Origin: Ophiothrix spiculata
Taxonomy: Eukaryota > Echinodermata > Ophiuroidea > Amphilepidida > Ophiotrichidae
Direction: 5' to 3' (one strand)
DNA length: 20,402 nt
Assembly: GCA_000969725.1 (NCBI GenBank)
Contig: JXSR01S003776.1
Each line of letters starts with the position of its first letter. Within the stretch, counting starts at the first letter, position 1. The position numbers were made by a program, and so were the translations under genes. The notes under the pieces were generated by a model that did no database searches, was not told where the DNA came from, and saw nothing but the letters and a program-made list of their open reading frames with translations. Shown piece after piece: positions 1 through 9,988 of the stretch.

Positions 1-1448
1 GCACTGTAAAAAAGTAGTTCCTATTTGTTTACATGTTTCAAACTTGACGCGCTGCCTGTCATCTATCGTGTCATAATGGATGGGCGGAGTTAGGGTAAGA
101 ACCAGTCAGATTGCTTCATTGAATTATAAGCCACACCTACTGAATAAGAATTAGAGATGATGTTTGATGCTGGTCCGCACAAACTATTTTTTATGATCTA
201 ATTTTAGTTGGCTACAAAAATAGGACAGGATGTTATATGTTTCAATTTTGATTTCATGGCACGGTATTAATTACGGCATAAAAACCGCTCTGTGTGTCCA
301 AAATATGTTTCAATTAAAGTTACAATATCCTTTTTCAGTTTGAGTTTGACTTAGTTTGTTTACATAATGCAGGGACATACATTTGAGAGGTGTATGTGAC
401 ATTTTATTTTTCCATGTATTTCCGGGTGTATTTCCCTCTCCTTTCTATTCTGAAGTTTTCCATTTCTTTGTTTTTGAATTGCTGATGTATATGCCCAGTT
501 AAAGCATGGAAAAAGTGATATTAAAGAGGTATTTTCAATTCTTAAAAGATCTAGATCAATATGCCTCTATACCTAACAAACCCTGTTATCGTAAACAAAA
601 ATATTTTTGAACTTAGTAATTTTCACACACAGCTAATTTGACTCATTTGGAGCATCTCAGTTTTCTGTCTTGTTAAAACAATAAATTATTTATTACCTTT
701 ACAAACATTTTCTCACCTATCAGAACACTCATATGAAGACCTACATGTATAGACCATTTTTCAACGCCAAAACTATGCCAATTATTATAGACCAGTTGAC
801 TTTTGTTATTGTTTTGCCTTGCAGTATGCATGCAGCTTGCTTTGTTCAGGGACTGAGCTTTAAAAACTCCTGCTATATTCTGGGCTAATATTTATTCCGG
901 GTGGAAATTTTCAAAACATACAATTTTCTGAATGATGCGCGTGCATACTGCTGTCCAAAACGGTAACAATTGAGGTCATTGGTCAACTCGTCTGTAGGAA
1001 TGGTGTATAAATTCAATACCACACAAAAGTTACCCATGAGGTGGTTGAACTACACTTGAAGGATGAGTTACAAAGCCACAGTACAAGTTGATGAGAATGT
1101 CAACAAACTTGAATTTCTTGTCCCAGATTTCTATCAGAAAAATTATGGACAACAGGATGTGTGGATCTTCCCACTAGTTTTTTTTTTTGTGTGATCTGAT
1201 TTTAGATGACTGAAAGATGAAACCAATGAAACCAGAATATTAGATATGTTTGTTTTGTTTGCAAACCTTCAGATCTGGAGAAAATAATACTTGTGTATGG
1301 TGTTCAGATCTTAAATAGCAACATCTACTATTGATTTAAAAAAACATGAACTGAACTGAATTTCGAAGGTGGACATGGCAAAATTGACTGTTATATGCAG
1401 TCATTTGCAATGCAATGGTATCGTGGAGGTCGTGTGCAATGGTATCGC

Positions 1449-1625
1449 AGAGTCGCGTTTTACTAAACACATTGTGGAAGCAGAGTCTTGACTGATTGAC
1501 AGACATTTTTAGAACATAGCAAAGTTACAAATATTTGAAAATTTGATTTTCACCCGTTTATATCAAAAAATGGTCAAAATTAGAAATATTTTAAAAGAGA
1601 AGATTACAGTTATTAATAACTATAA
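1449..1625 (+). repeat. Diverged dispersed repeat, copy 1
   Basis: This segment aligns by eye, in direct orientation, with 5986-6160. Shared landmarks in the same order are a GTCGCGTTT-ACTAAA start, a central ATTTTTAG with AGCAAAGT or GGCAAAGTAACA, then GATTTTCACC-GTTT, TTTAAAAGA and ATTACA-TTATTAAT. Identity is patchy, so this is an old interspersed element. No coding capacity or termini were found. Confidence 0.6.
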
Positions 1626-2298
1626 TAACTTTACACCATCTTTTATTTGTGCATGGTACTTTTCTTCAGGAGCTACCTCACTCCAAAGCGATGGTCATAC
1701 TATCACAAAAAATCAGTAACCAAACAAATTTGATATGTTTTGTTGTTCAAGTGCGACCGCTATCATTTTAATACCAAGTGATGTACCTCTATTGGTATCG
1801 TCATCACTAAAGTGCGATTGCCGCTTAACTTCCACTGAACTCTAATTGAACTGATTTTTGATTTCAATAAAGTTGAAAACCTACAGAGCCAGATCATTGA
1901 TCACCATGATATTAATGTGAATGAACTTGGGTTTCTGAGAGAAAAACGTACAAGCCAATGCGGTTGGTGTCTAGATGCAGTATTCAATTTCACTGATCTG
2001 ATTTTGTGTCGGTCTAGGAACGTGAGATGTGAACGAACTCAATTTTGATGGCACTTCAATTTAACAAATACATATTCAAATTCTTCTTGGTGTAAACTTA
2101 CACTAATGAGTGTGATCAGATGCTTACAAAACTGAACAAAATCTCTCATTGACACTTGTTTGAATTCTTAATTAAGGACGATTGCAGTGATAAGTTCCTA
2201 CCTGTAGATTTTGCTATAATGTTTTGTCAGTTAATAGATAATAATCTACACTTTAAAATTCAGCAATAAAAAATGGGGGTCGCCGACCATCTAGGCTA

Positions 2299-2320
2299 TG
2301 ACGTCATAATGATGACGTCA
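2299..2320. promoter_or_regulatory. Two perfect CRE octamers (TGACGTCA), 14 bp apart
   Basis: The palindrome TGACGTCA occurs exactly at 2299-2306 and 2313-2320. It is the consensus site for CREB/ATF bZIP dimers. Just upstream is another perfect short palindrome, GGTCGCCGACC (about 2279-2289). The sites are intronic and nothing in the sequence shows that they are used. They could equally be part of a decayed repeat. Confidence 0.5.
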
Positions 2321-3150
2321 TTTTCCTTTTAATGGACAATAATTTGAAAACTCGAGCGTTAGATTACTTGATGTAATTAACTTTTTTTATCTGTTCAATG
2401 TTATAAAACCAAATGTTGACATTGCGGCGATGAAAATTGTTTTTTAGATTTTACCCCATGTATTTTCATCACAAGCTGTCTTTTTAAAAAGATGTTGTTC
2501 AGCACTTATCGGGAAGACAATGCGTAAATAACAACAGCGCGCATTGATTTTCGTGTATAAGGTGCAAATCTTATGCTTGGTTACCACGCGCGTTTTGTCC
2601 AATTTTCCTGCCATTGGCCAACAAATTCTATAACACTGCCCTCTAAATTAACACTGCGATCGTCTTTAAAGTAATACTATATAGTGCAGATTGGTTTGAG
2701 ATGTCAGGCTTTGACTTTTGACAGGACAGGTCTTAACTGTTGTTTTCATAATATTTCAGATTTCTTTGTGCCTTTCTTGATTCTGAGATGTTTTGATCAT
2801 TTGTTAGATATCAGAATTTTAACGATATCATATCGGCGGTATTTCATAACAAGCATTTAAAATATCTCGATGAATACTATTACTACACGGTGCAGACTAG
2901 GCAAAGCTAACTGAACCAAGGCTCTCTAGCCAAGCTGCTTGTAACAAAAGGAAGATGTACAGGTGATACAAGGATGTAGAAGCTTGCAATTTCACACCTC
3001 TCCTACTACTCTTTAGAGTATCATAAGATAATTTGAAAGCAAGCTCTGTTTGTATTCATGAGATTCAAAATTTACCAAAACAACTAAAAATGAATTTTTG
3101 TAAAAGTACAAAGTTCGATTCCATTGAAATACCTTACATGGGCCATGCTC

Positions 3151-3211
3151 TATATCCCCTCACATTTTACCCACAATGCATTCTGTTCTGAATTATCAAA
3201 ATGGCTTATTA
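3151..3211 (+). repeat. Short dispersed repeat fragment, copy 1
   Basis: TATATCCCC, then TTTACCCACAAT and CATTCTGTTCTGAATTATC, then a GCTTATT stretch recur in the same order and orientation at 15454-15525. The copies are about 60-70 bp and differ by few substitutions plus a small indel. They look like two fragments of one interspersed element. Confidence 0.65.
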
Positions 3212-3274
3212 TAAGCTTCCGTTTGAGGCGAATGAGCTCTACTGAGCCACCCTGCTCCCCTCAAATGCTTCATA

Positions 3275-3309
3275 GGAGCTCAATTAATAGAGCGCCTTGC
3301 ATGATGGTA
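3275..3309 (+). repeat. tRNA-like D-arm remnant cut by a MITE
   Basis: The stretch GAGCTCAATTAATAGAGCGC resembles the D-arm/A-box of a tRNA or tRNA-derived SINE. It is followed by CTTGCATGATGG, which is anticodon-arm-like. A TA-flanked MITE begins at 3310, directly after it. No B-box was seen on the far side at 3497 onward, so this is at best a truncated SINE head. Confidence 0.3.
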
Positions 3310-3496
3310 CAGTGGAAACTCATTATAACGAAGTTGCTGGGGACAGACAAATTACTTCTTTATATCCAAAATTTCGTTATATCAGGGTTTTAAAAACAAT
3401 AAAAAACAAAAGAAATTAGTAAAATGGTACAGGAAAATTATTACTTTATAACAGGGCTTTTCTTATATCAGATTTCGTTATAATGAGTTTCTACTG
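3310..3496. mobile_element. pogo/Tigger-like MITE, 187 bp, TA target site
   Basis: The ends are inverted repeats of 23 bp (3310-3332 and 3474-3496) with one mismatch. They start CAGTGGAAACTCATTATAAC and CAGTAGAAACTCATTATAAC when both are read inward. A TA dinucleotide flanks each side (3308-3309 and 3497-3498), the target duplication of Tc1/mariner/pogo elements. Internal TTCGTTATATCAGGG is typical of Tigger-type non-autonomous copies. It has no transposase ORF, so it would move only with a transposase supplied in trans. It is the same superfamily as 19213-19386. Confidence 0.85.
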
Positions 3497-3663
3497 TATT
3501 AACATGTAAATTTCCAGATAGCTCCCCTAAAGAACTTCAGGAGAACTTTTGATATAGCCCCTGCAAATTGTAAATAGATGTCCCTGTTAATATTACCATT
3601 TGATGTGATAGGAATGATGTGCTCATTTTATAATATCCAATTTTCTCCAATTATTTATTGCAG

Positions 3664-3785
3664 GTTGAGAATATTCTACTTCATCCCAGTGGGCAGTACA
3701 TGCTGTGTGATTTTGGTAGTGCTACAGCTAAAGTATTGGATCCAAAAAAACATGGGGTACAGCAGTGCAAAGATGAAATAGAAAG
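3664..3785 (+). CDS. AAK1/BIKE-like kinase, partial: exon with catalytic-loop Asn and DFG
   Basis: This is the first visible exon of a NAK-family Ser/Thr kinase related to AAK1, BMP2K and insect Nak. Known members phosphorylate the mu subunit of the AP2 clathrin adaptor and act in endocytosis. The exon follows a TTGCAG acceptor and ends before GTAATT. It encodes 40 residues plus two bases of a split Arg codon. VENILL holds the Asn of the catalytic loop (AAT at 3670), the HRD-K part being in an upstream exon. LCDFGSAT holds the Mg-binding DFG Asp (GAT at 3709), and KDEIE leads into the activation segment. The match to AAK1/BIKE is strong by eye. Invertebrates usually have one AAK1/BIKE-type gene, so I give no paralogue-specific symbol. 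The 5' exons are outside the window. Confidence 0.95.
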
Positions 3786-4404
3786 GTAATTAAAGGTGTA
3801 GGTTTCTATTTCAACATGTGTATAATCTACTTTTAAATGATTGACCTTGACCTCCAAAATGCATTGTGAAAGGTTTCAGCCTTGGCTTGCGTCTTGTTTT
3901 CTCTTGAGAATCAAAACAAAGTATGCAACCCTGGGATGAGGCTGTCATGAAAATACTTAAGAAATGGAAAATAGGTATACCAATTAACTTTACACTTTTT
4001 GCTATATCGCAAAAACCATTTGGAATTCGGGGGTGAAATTCTGGATTTATTATCAGAAAAATAGTGGCTTTCATTTGACATCAAAAAATGCAATACTTCC
4101 ATTTGAGCCCTGGGGATGAGAATCTAACCTTTAAATTTGAGAAATAAACCACTAGAAACAGGTTTCACATATGAGGAGGTTGAAAGGTAGGATGGAGCTC
4201 TAGGGTCTGGGAGAGGTACTTTGTACAAAAGTGATAGTAAACAGGGATGTGCCTCTAACATAGGATAGCAAAACAGGCTAGTTAGTATACCAATGGGTCC
4301 TTTTTCTTTGCAAAATGTGGTATTTTGATAGGTAAATTTTTCAAAATTTTCTTAAATTTGCATACAAAACATCAAAAAATCAGAATCCACATAGTGAGGA
4401 AAAT

Positions 4405-4611
4405 CGCTGCCATGGCAGCGCGTGCTCATGGCTTACATAGTGATAGTTGGCTTTGGATGTGTGACGTCCCGGGTACGAAACCCAGGTGGATACCCGGCAT
4501 TTTTAACTTGCGGATTTCCGAGGAGATAGTTTTTAAGTGGCAGCGCGTGCTCGTGGCTTACATAGTGATAGTTGGCTTTGGTTGTGTGACATCCCGGGTA
4601 CGAACCCAGGT
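4405..4611 (+). repeat. Dimeric tRNA-like element (SINE-type), two units 125 bp apart
   Basis: Two nearly identical units lie at 4414-4487 and 4539-4611. Both begin GGCAGCGCGTGCTC and share ACATAGTGATAGTTGGCTTT. Both end in a T-arm-like CCCGGGTACGAA...CCCAGGT. Unit 1 keeps a 7-base T-loop; unit 2 has lost one base. The spacing of the A-box-like GTGGCTTA and B-box-like GGTACGAA is tRNA-like. A perfect palindrome, CGCTGCCATGGCAGCG (4405-4420), overlaps the start of unit 1. A related single copy with the same head is at 14922-15010. This is probably a tRNA-derived SINE, not a working tRNA gene. Confidence 0.6.
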
Positions 4612-4732
4612 TAACATCTTGATTGAGAGGATCATATATAAGACGTGTTGTTTTGCTAAATGATGCTACATTTGCTGCACCTTGAAAACTAGGATGTCGT
4701 CATGACTGCTCTGAAATTGACGATACTTGTAG

Positions 4733-5200
4733 CTTATAATTGTAAGTTCTAACCTCAAATACCTTGGGTCGTATGTACTAGATAGCAAAAAGGACTTCTT
4801 GACAAGAAATGGACAAACATGGATCGCATGTAATAAGCTTGATGTCATATGGAAGTCTGATATTACCAGAGCAACCAAGATTGAATCCTTCAGGGCCTGT
4901 GTTGAAAGCATCTTATTGTACGGTGCAGAAACATGGACTTTGAAGGAAAGAGGTTCAAGATTGCTTAGATGGCACCTACACAAGACTACTATAGTAATGC
5001 GTGTCCAAAATATGTCCTGGAAACAACATCCAACTAAGCATCAGATTTATGGTGATATACCCCATGGCACAGAGGAGAGCCTAGTTTGCTGGTCACTGCT
5101 TTCGAGCCAAGGACCAAATATCAAAATTGGAAGTGCAATGTGTAATAAAGATGGTTGCCAAAGATGTGTGTCATGGATCTCAAAGGATGATGATGATGAC
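4733..5200 (+). pseudogene. Decayed LINE fragment: C-terminal part of a non-LTR reverse transcriptase ORF
   Basis: The + frame from about 4751 reads KYLGSYVLDSKKDFLTR, then WIACNKLDVIWKS and VESILLYGAETWTL, then MSWKQHPTKHQIYGDIP. This series is typical of the region after the RT core in many animal non-LTR elements. The match then jumps to another frame: AGHCFRAKDQIS starts at 5088, preceded by an in-frame TAG at 5082-5084. A frameshift lies near 5060-5070. The RT catalytic core and endonuclease are absent. It is a dead 5'-truncated copy in the intron; I do not assign the clade. Confidence 0.8.
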
Positions 5201-5985
5201 CTTGAATCAAACATATTTCATTTGATATCTGTTCTGAGGTGTCATTAGTAATGGTAACTATGGGAAATGCACCTCATGATGGCTTTTTTCTTATTAAGTT
5301 TTATTTTGTGCTGGTAATAGTACATATGGCTGTCTATCTGTTAAAAATTTTAAAACTGAAAAATACAAATAAATCATTATATAAATTACAAAAAAACAAT
5401 AGAAAATAAGCTCATCATTAGTCCCATTCTCATGTTTCACAATTTTTTGATTTTGTAATGCAAATATGAGTCATCAGCAGAAAAACAAAAACAATGTTGA
5501 TTGCATACACATATGGCAGTGATAACAATGTTCAAATAAAAACGTATTTCATACATACTACACTATTTTTGTCATTTATCTTTCCCTTAATTAATAAGAG
5601 TGGCATAAAACTATTGTTTAATTAATTAGTTCATGCAATCTGTTCATTCAGACACACAATGTGAAAGATTATCAAGTAAACGATGCTCTTATCAAAAGGT
5701 GAATTTGTTTAAGGTCAAAAAACATGATATTATTTTAAATGATATCTCCAAATTTTACTGGACTTGTTTACTTTAATGATAACTAATATAATAAAACGTA
5801 CATTTTAAAAAATGTTTCCACAATGTGTGCAGCCAAAATGCTACTAATTTTATCCCATTTTAAAAATTATTAACAATTTCTGTAATAGCATGGTCATGAT
5901 CAGGTAACAATGACTTCTGATGATATGCTTGCGATGTTAGTTTGTATGCTTTAAATGCAGCAATATGCGTAAGCATTGAGTTAGC

Positions 5986-6160
5986 AGAGGTCGCGTTTGA
6001 CTAAAAATTAAAAGCGTGGAAGGAATGCCTGGTCTAATCGATATTTTTAGCAGATGGCAAAGTAACAAGATAATTGAAAATAATATGATTTTCACCTGTT
6101 TTTATCTGGAAATAGACAAAATAACGAATTTAAAAGAAAAATTACAATTATTAATGACAA
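5986..6160 (+). repeat. Diverged dispersed repeat, copy 2
   Basis: This is the partner of 1449-1625 in direct orientation. It has the same ordered landmarks: GGTCGCGTTTGACTAAA, ATTTTTAGCAGATGGCAAAG, GATTTTCACCTGTTT, TTTAAAAGAAAAATTACAAT and TTATTAATGACAAA. A short ORF that crosses this copy is an accident of the repeat. Confidence 0.6.
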
Positions 6161-6519
6161 ATAATCCCATCAAATTTGGACATCGTTTTTATCTGTCAAC
6201 ATTTGTTTTGAGCCTTGTTACTTTACTTCCGGAGCTCTAAAGAAACTACCTCGGCCCTAAACAAACACCTCTTGATTATAATTAATGACTTCAAAAATGG
6301 TGGTGGTGGAGAAAAACATGATACAACGTAGAGACATGGAATCCAACCTTGGATCATTGATGTAAATTGAGGAAATTTTAAATGAAGAAATAAAATAAAG
6401 TACTGCTGTTCTAACCTGCTTCCCCATATAGTATATCATCAATTCAAAAGCAATACTCTAAGCCAGCATACCATTACACCTTTTATTTCATGAAATGAAT
6501 ATCAGAAATCTCCTGTATG

Positions 6520-7005
6520 ACTTTGAATGGTATATTTACCATTTTATTGTCTGATCATTGTCAATTGTCATTATCAATATTGTGAAAATATGTGGCATAA
6601 AAATGCAAAAACAAAATTAAATGACATATATGGAATTAGTAACAGACATCAAGGTGAGGAATTTCCAGCTGCATTTTAGAAAAAATATGCATGCCACCTT
6701 TAAGGTGTGTGCCTTTTAATTTCAATACCAATCAGCGTCATCTTTAAATGTATGAACCACAAATATTTGAAATAACTACAAATCCATGCACCTTATATTT
6801 ATGAAAATATTTATTGAAAGCCTACCATATCAATCTGCCATGAACTTGCAAAGAGGAAAGTTTACATTTTATCCTCCTCTGATGATTTTTTAATGATTGT
6901 CATTATGGTGCCAATATATAAAAAATATGTGGCATTAAAGTGCAAATGACTGGTATGGAATCGGTAATAGAAGCGATGAAGCCAGTATTTCTACTTTACC
7001 TTGCC
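6520..7005 (+). repeat. Pair of diverged direct repeats, about 360 bp apart
   Basis: Segments at about 6535-6660 and 6885-7005 share ATTGTCATTAT, then AAAATATGTGGCAT-AAA-TGCAAA, then ATATGGAAT or GTATGGAATCGGTAAT. A related block with CCAGCTGC and TTTTA follows in both. They look like two old copies of the same sequence in tandem. No termini or coding potential were identified. Confidence 0.45.
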
Positions 7006-7320
7006 ATTTAGATACAAATCCAGCTGCCTTTTATTACGCAGGAAATTGTCGGTATCATACCATTTTAATTTTGTGTTGTAGAAAACAGTAAATTCATAAT
7101 GTGTTTTTGAATTTATTATGTTTTCTTTAGATTTTAGCTTTAAGTACATTTTTTTTTAGCTTGGCAGCAATGAATACTTAGAAAAAAGTAAACTTCCCAT
7201 CAAAGATTTGACCCTAACTTTATAGCCCAAAACTAATCCTAAGTCTTAATTTTTAACTCTAAATCTAACCTAACCCAAACTAGACCCAAACAAATTTTGG
7301 GTTTGAGTGAAAATACACTT

Positions 7321-7490
7321 GGGGCTGATTTCACAAATGTGTAACAATGATTGCTAACCCCATTATGATCGTTAACTCCAAACATGATTACTAAATTGTT
7401 AAAAATACCCACTATTTTGCAACCATTTTTTGGAGTTACTGATCAAAGCAGGGTTAGATACCGTTGCTAAATGTTAGTGAAATCGGCCTC
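7321..7490. mobile_element. MITE-like inverted-repeat element, 170 bp
   Basis: The left end reads GGGGCTGATTTCAC, CTAACCC, TGATC and TAACTCCAAA in order. The complement of the right end reads GAGGCCGATTTCAC, CTAACCC, TTGATC and TAACTCCAAA in the same order. The arms pair over about 65 bp with scattered mismatches and surround a short AT-rich loop. I found no clear target-site duplication, so the superfamily is unassigned. Confidence 0.65.
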
Positions 7491-8140
7491 AGGTCCCCTA
7501 CTTACTATGATGGGAATTGAACAAATGGCAAATCTTATTTTGTAAGGCTTGTATTTTATCTCAAGATTTGGCCAACATTATGACAAATTCCATGCATCAA
7601 TTTTGAAGGGCAATTTTCGGATTGAATTAAAATATAAAGAGGTGTAAACTAAAAAAAAATATATAAAGTATCAGCATTGATGTGTAACTCTGACACACCA
7701 AAGTCTCACTAAATCAATTAAAAAAACTCTTTTCTAGATATGAATGAGATAATCCATAAATTTAAGGTATATATTTTTTGGTTTATTTGTAAAAAAAAAG
7801 GGAAGAAGAAGGAAGAACAAAGTCACAGAATACTACAATACTTTCACCATTCGTTCAACAAAAATGAAAGTAGATTCGTCTATGTAAACACTATTTGCAG
7901 TTGACCTCAAATCATTTCTAAAGTTGTTATTCCTTTCTTTACTGAATTTACTTAAAAATGAAAAATGAATGGAGCTAAAAATAAACTTGATATTAAGTTT
8001 GTTAGGTCATTATGCCGTATTATACAATATAGTTTGTCATAAGCTCATCTGGTCGATATGCCATAATCACTAGTGTATCTGGTGGGGGGGGGGGGGGCTG
8101 AAGTTTCCACTGTAACACCATAAGCTGGTATTATTAGGGG

Positions 8141-8424
8141 AAACTACACGAGACCTCGGAATGTACATCCATGTAGATTCCTGGGATGTACATTCATTTA
8201 CATTCAACTTGATACGTTCTTGCGCCTTACACACTGTGTGTGCGTGCGCGTTAACATGCGACTTGGTAAAATGTGTAGGTATAAGCGTAGGCACAAACAC
8301 ATACGTACAGTTGAATATGCAGCGTGAATCCACATTTGGTTGACGCGTCATCATGTAGACACAATCAACTCCAGAAATGTACATTGATGTACATGGATGT
8401 ATATTCCAAGCTCTCGTGTAGTTT
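8141..8424. mobile_element. MITE-like element, 284 bp, imperfect TIRs of about 45 bp
   Basis: The left end begins AAACTACACGAGACCTCGG, then AATGTACATCCATGTA. The complement of the right end begins AAACTACACGAGAGCTTGG, then AATATACATCCATGTA. GTACATT motifs continue the match inward. The interior is richer in CG and CA/TG steps than the intron around it. No target duplication is obvious. ORFs on both strands here mirror each other and reflect the inverted repeat. Confidence 0.7.
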
Positions 8425-8655
8425 GCATTGATTTTAGCTGTGTAGGGCTCCCCGCTTAGTATTGTGACCCCTCTCGCCCCCTCCCTAGTGGATGGTACTT
8501 CAATTCCAATTTCTCTTTAGAAACCTCTAACAGGCAAATATTGATTTTCTGTAATGTAAAAACGAAAGCAGATATATTTGAAGCTATCAGTGTATTCATC
8601 AATTATGTTGAATTATAAACAAAAACTGCATAGCTCATCTCCTTCTACCTTAGGT

Positions 8656-8769
8656 CGTGAACTTATTGAACACCCCTTCTACTTAGGTTGTATTTGAAAG
8701 CAATCCTGAGACCGTGAACTTATTGAACACCCCTTCTACTCAGGTTGCATTTGAAAGCAATCCTGAGAT
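8656..8769 (+). repeat. 57-bp tandem duplication, two copies
   Basis: Copy 1 (8656-8712) and copy 2 (8713-8769) both run CGTGAACTTATTGAACACCC through GAAAGCAATCCTGAGA. They differ at only three positions, all C/T transitions, so the duplication is much younger than the surrounding repeats. Confidence 0.9.
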
Positions 8770-8830
8770 CCTGCTTTAATAAAAGCAAGCAGGCATTGTG
8801 TTTTGTACAGATTCACTTTCCCTAAAATAA

Positions 8831-8952
8831 CAAAAACCGTGAAACATTACATCATTTTGAAACTCTCTGGTGTTTTGATATTACAACTTGATGTTCTGAA
8901 GTGAATTTTGTTTTGTTACGCAGGGTTCGTTGTCCCTGGAACAAAAACAACT
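8831..8952 (+). repeat. Dispersed repeat related to 10425-10570
   Basis: AACAAAAACCGTGAAACATT, then TTTTGAAACTCTC, and later CCCTGGAACAAAAACAA-TAG recur in the same order at 10425-10570. A third weaker match with ATCATGACACTTGACACATT lies near 9032. The copies are diverged and have gaps, and no element type is assigned. Confidence 0.5.
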
Positions 8953-9272
8953 AGAGACATGGACAGAGAGAATAACCATTTGGGTTTGTTATATTTTTGC
9001 ATATTAGCTTTTCCTTAAAATTAAAAAAAAATCATGACACTTGACACATTTCATGATTGGGGACCTTTTGAACTAACTAGAGATTGCTAAGAGAGCATCG
9101 TTATTTTTATTTTTAGTTCTGTAGCTTTTCTTTAAAAGTGTGTATTCTGATCACTTTTTCAATGCCCCTCTTTTCAAAACCCAATTTCCAGATTTTGTTA
9201 CCAAAAGAAAGCTTTCATTTTCTCCTAACCCCTGTAAATTTTCACCCCATATTATGTTGTATTCCAAGGAGA

Positions 9273-9728
9273 CATATGTGACCCGTCCTATCTAAAGGTA
9301 CCTTAAGGTTGGCATAGTAAATTATGAGATACAGGCCATTGAAGCTGAGCATAGTCAAAAATCACGTCCAAGGTCAAATTTCTAATTTCATCAGAAGCGT
9401 TACCTTTGAAGTGTGTTCTATCATATTAATCAGGTTCCAACATTCAAAACATAAGACAAATGTTTTAAAAACCAAGATAACAATCCTTTCTCCATTCAAG
9501 TTTTAACAGTACATAAACTTTAAAGTCAATTTTCTCAGAACTATAGTTTTCTGAATCAGCCCGATGCCTTTTACCAATTTGAATGTAACTTTTGCAATCG
9601 AACATCCAATAACCAAAAGCAAGGTGTCATTTTAAAGCTCAAAATATAATCTTTCAGATGAGACAGAAAAATCAATTTTCATTTTTGGACCCTTAAGGTA
9701 CCTTTCCATATGACTTGGGTGACATATG
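9273..9728. mobile_element. MITE-like element, 456 bp, with perfect 15-bp inverted repeats near its ends
   Basis: AAAGGTACCTTAAGG at 9294-9308 is matched exactly in inverted orientation at 9691-9705. Outside it, CATATGTGACCC on the left faces GGGTGACATATG on the right. CATATG is itself palindromic, so it may be the outer end of the inverted repeat or a 6-bp target duplication. The interior is AT-rich and noncoding. The 60-codon ORF inside shows no recognisable feature. Confidence 0.65.
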
Positions 9729-9988
9729 GCAAAATTAGTGATGAATTACTGGAGGATTTAGTGTACCAAAATAAATATCACATAGGTTTGTATGGTTTAC
9801 TCTTGGACAATTTGTGGGTTTGCCTGTAGCAATAATTTGGCTCAAGATGTGCAAATCAAACTTCATAATTGCTATGTAGGTGATGACCATTCATTCCAAC
9901 ATGTAAAAATGTAAGTTAATTTTGTCATCAGATCAGGATAGGAGTTTTGATGTTATGACCATATCAATTGTTCTTACTGCTGGATTAA

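Larger units (their letters stand above)
1..3663. other. Intron upstream of the first visible kinase exon
   Basis: No exon is visible here. The exon at 3664 opens in the middle of a kinase domain, so this stretch is taken as intron of the same gene, with its 5' exons before base 1. I looked on the + strand for an exon ending in an HRDLK-like sequence before a GT donor and saw none. The region is AT-rich and holds a dispersed-repeat copy (about 1449-1625), two CRE octamers (2299-2320), a short dispersed fragment (3151-3211), a tRNA-like D-arm remnant (3275-3309) and a small MITE (3310-3496). That the intron starts before the window is inference. Confidence 0.7.

Noticed and set aside
3789-4137. 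Possible further TTAA-flanked MITE just after the first donor
   Set aside because: Only about 8 bp of inverted match (AGGTGTAG against AGGTTAG) next to TTAA, too little to support.
4414-4611. Functional tRNA genes
   Set aside because: Acceptor and anticodon stems do not pair properly and one unit has a short T-loop. They are better read as SINE parts.
4666-4983. 105-codon minus-strand ORF
   Set aside because: It is antisense to the LINE remnant, whose + strand frame carries the recognisable motifs.
7240-7290. Telomere-like CTAACC motifs
   Set aside because: Only two loose units in AT-rich sequence and no array.
8070-8384. 104-codon minus-strand ORF and the opposite 60-codon ORF
   Set aside because: Both fall in the 8141-8424 inverted-repeat element, and one runs into the G14 homopolymer.
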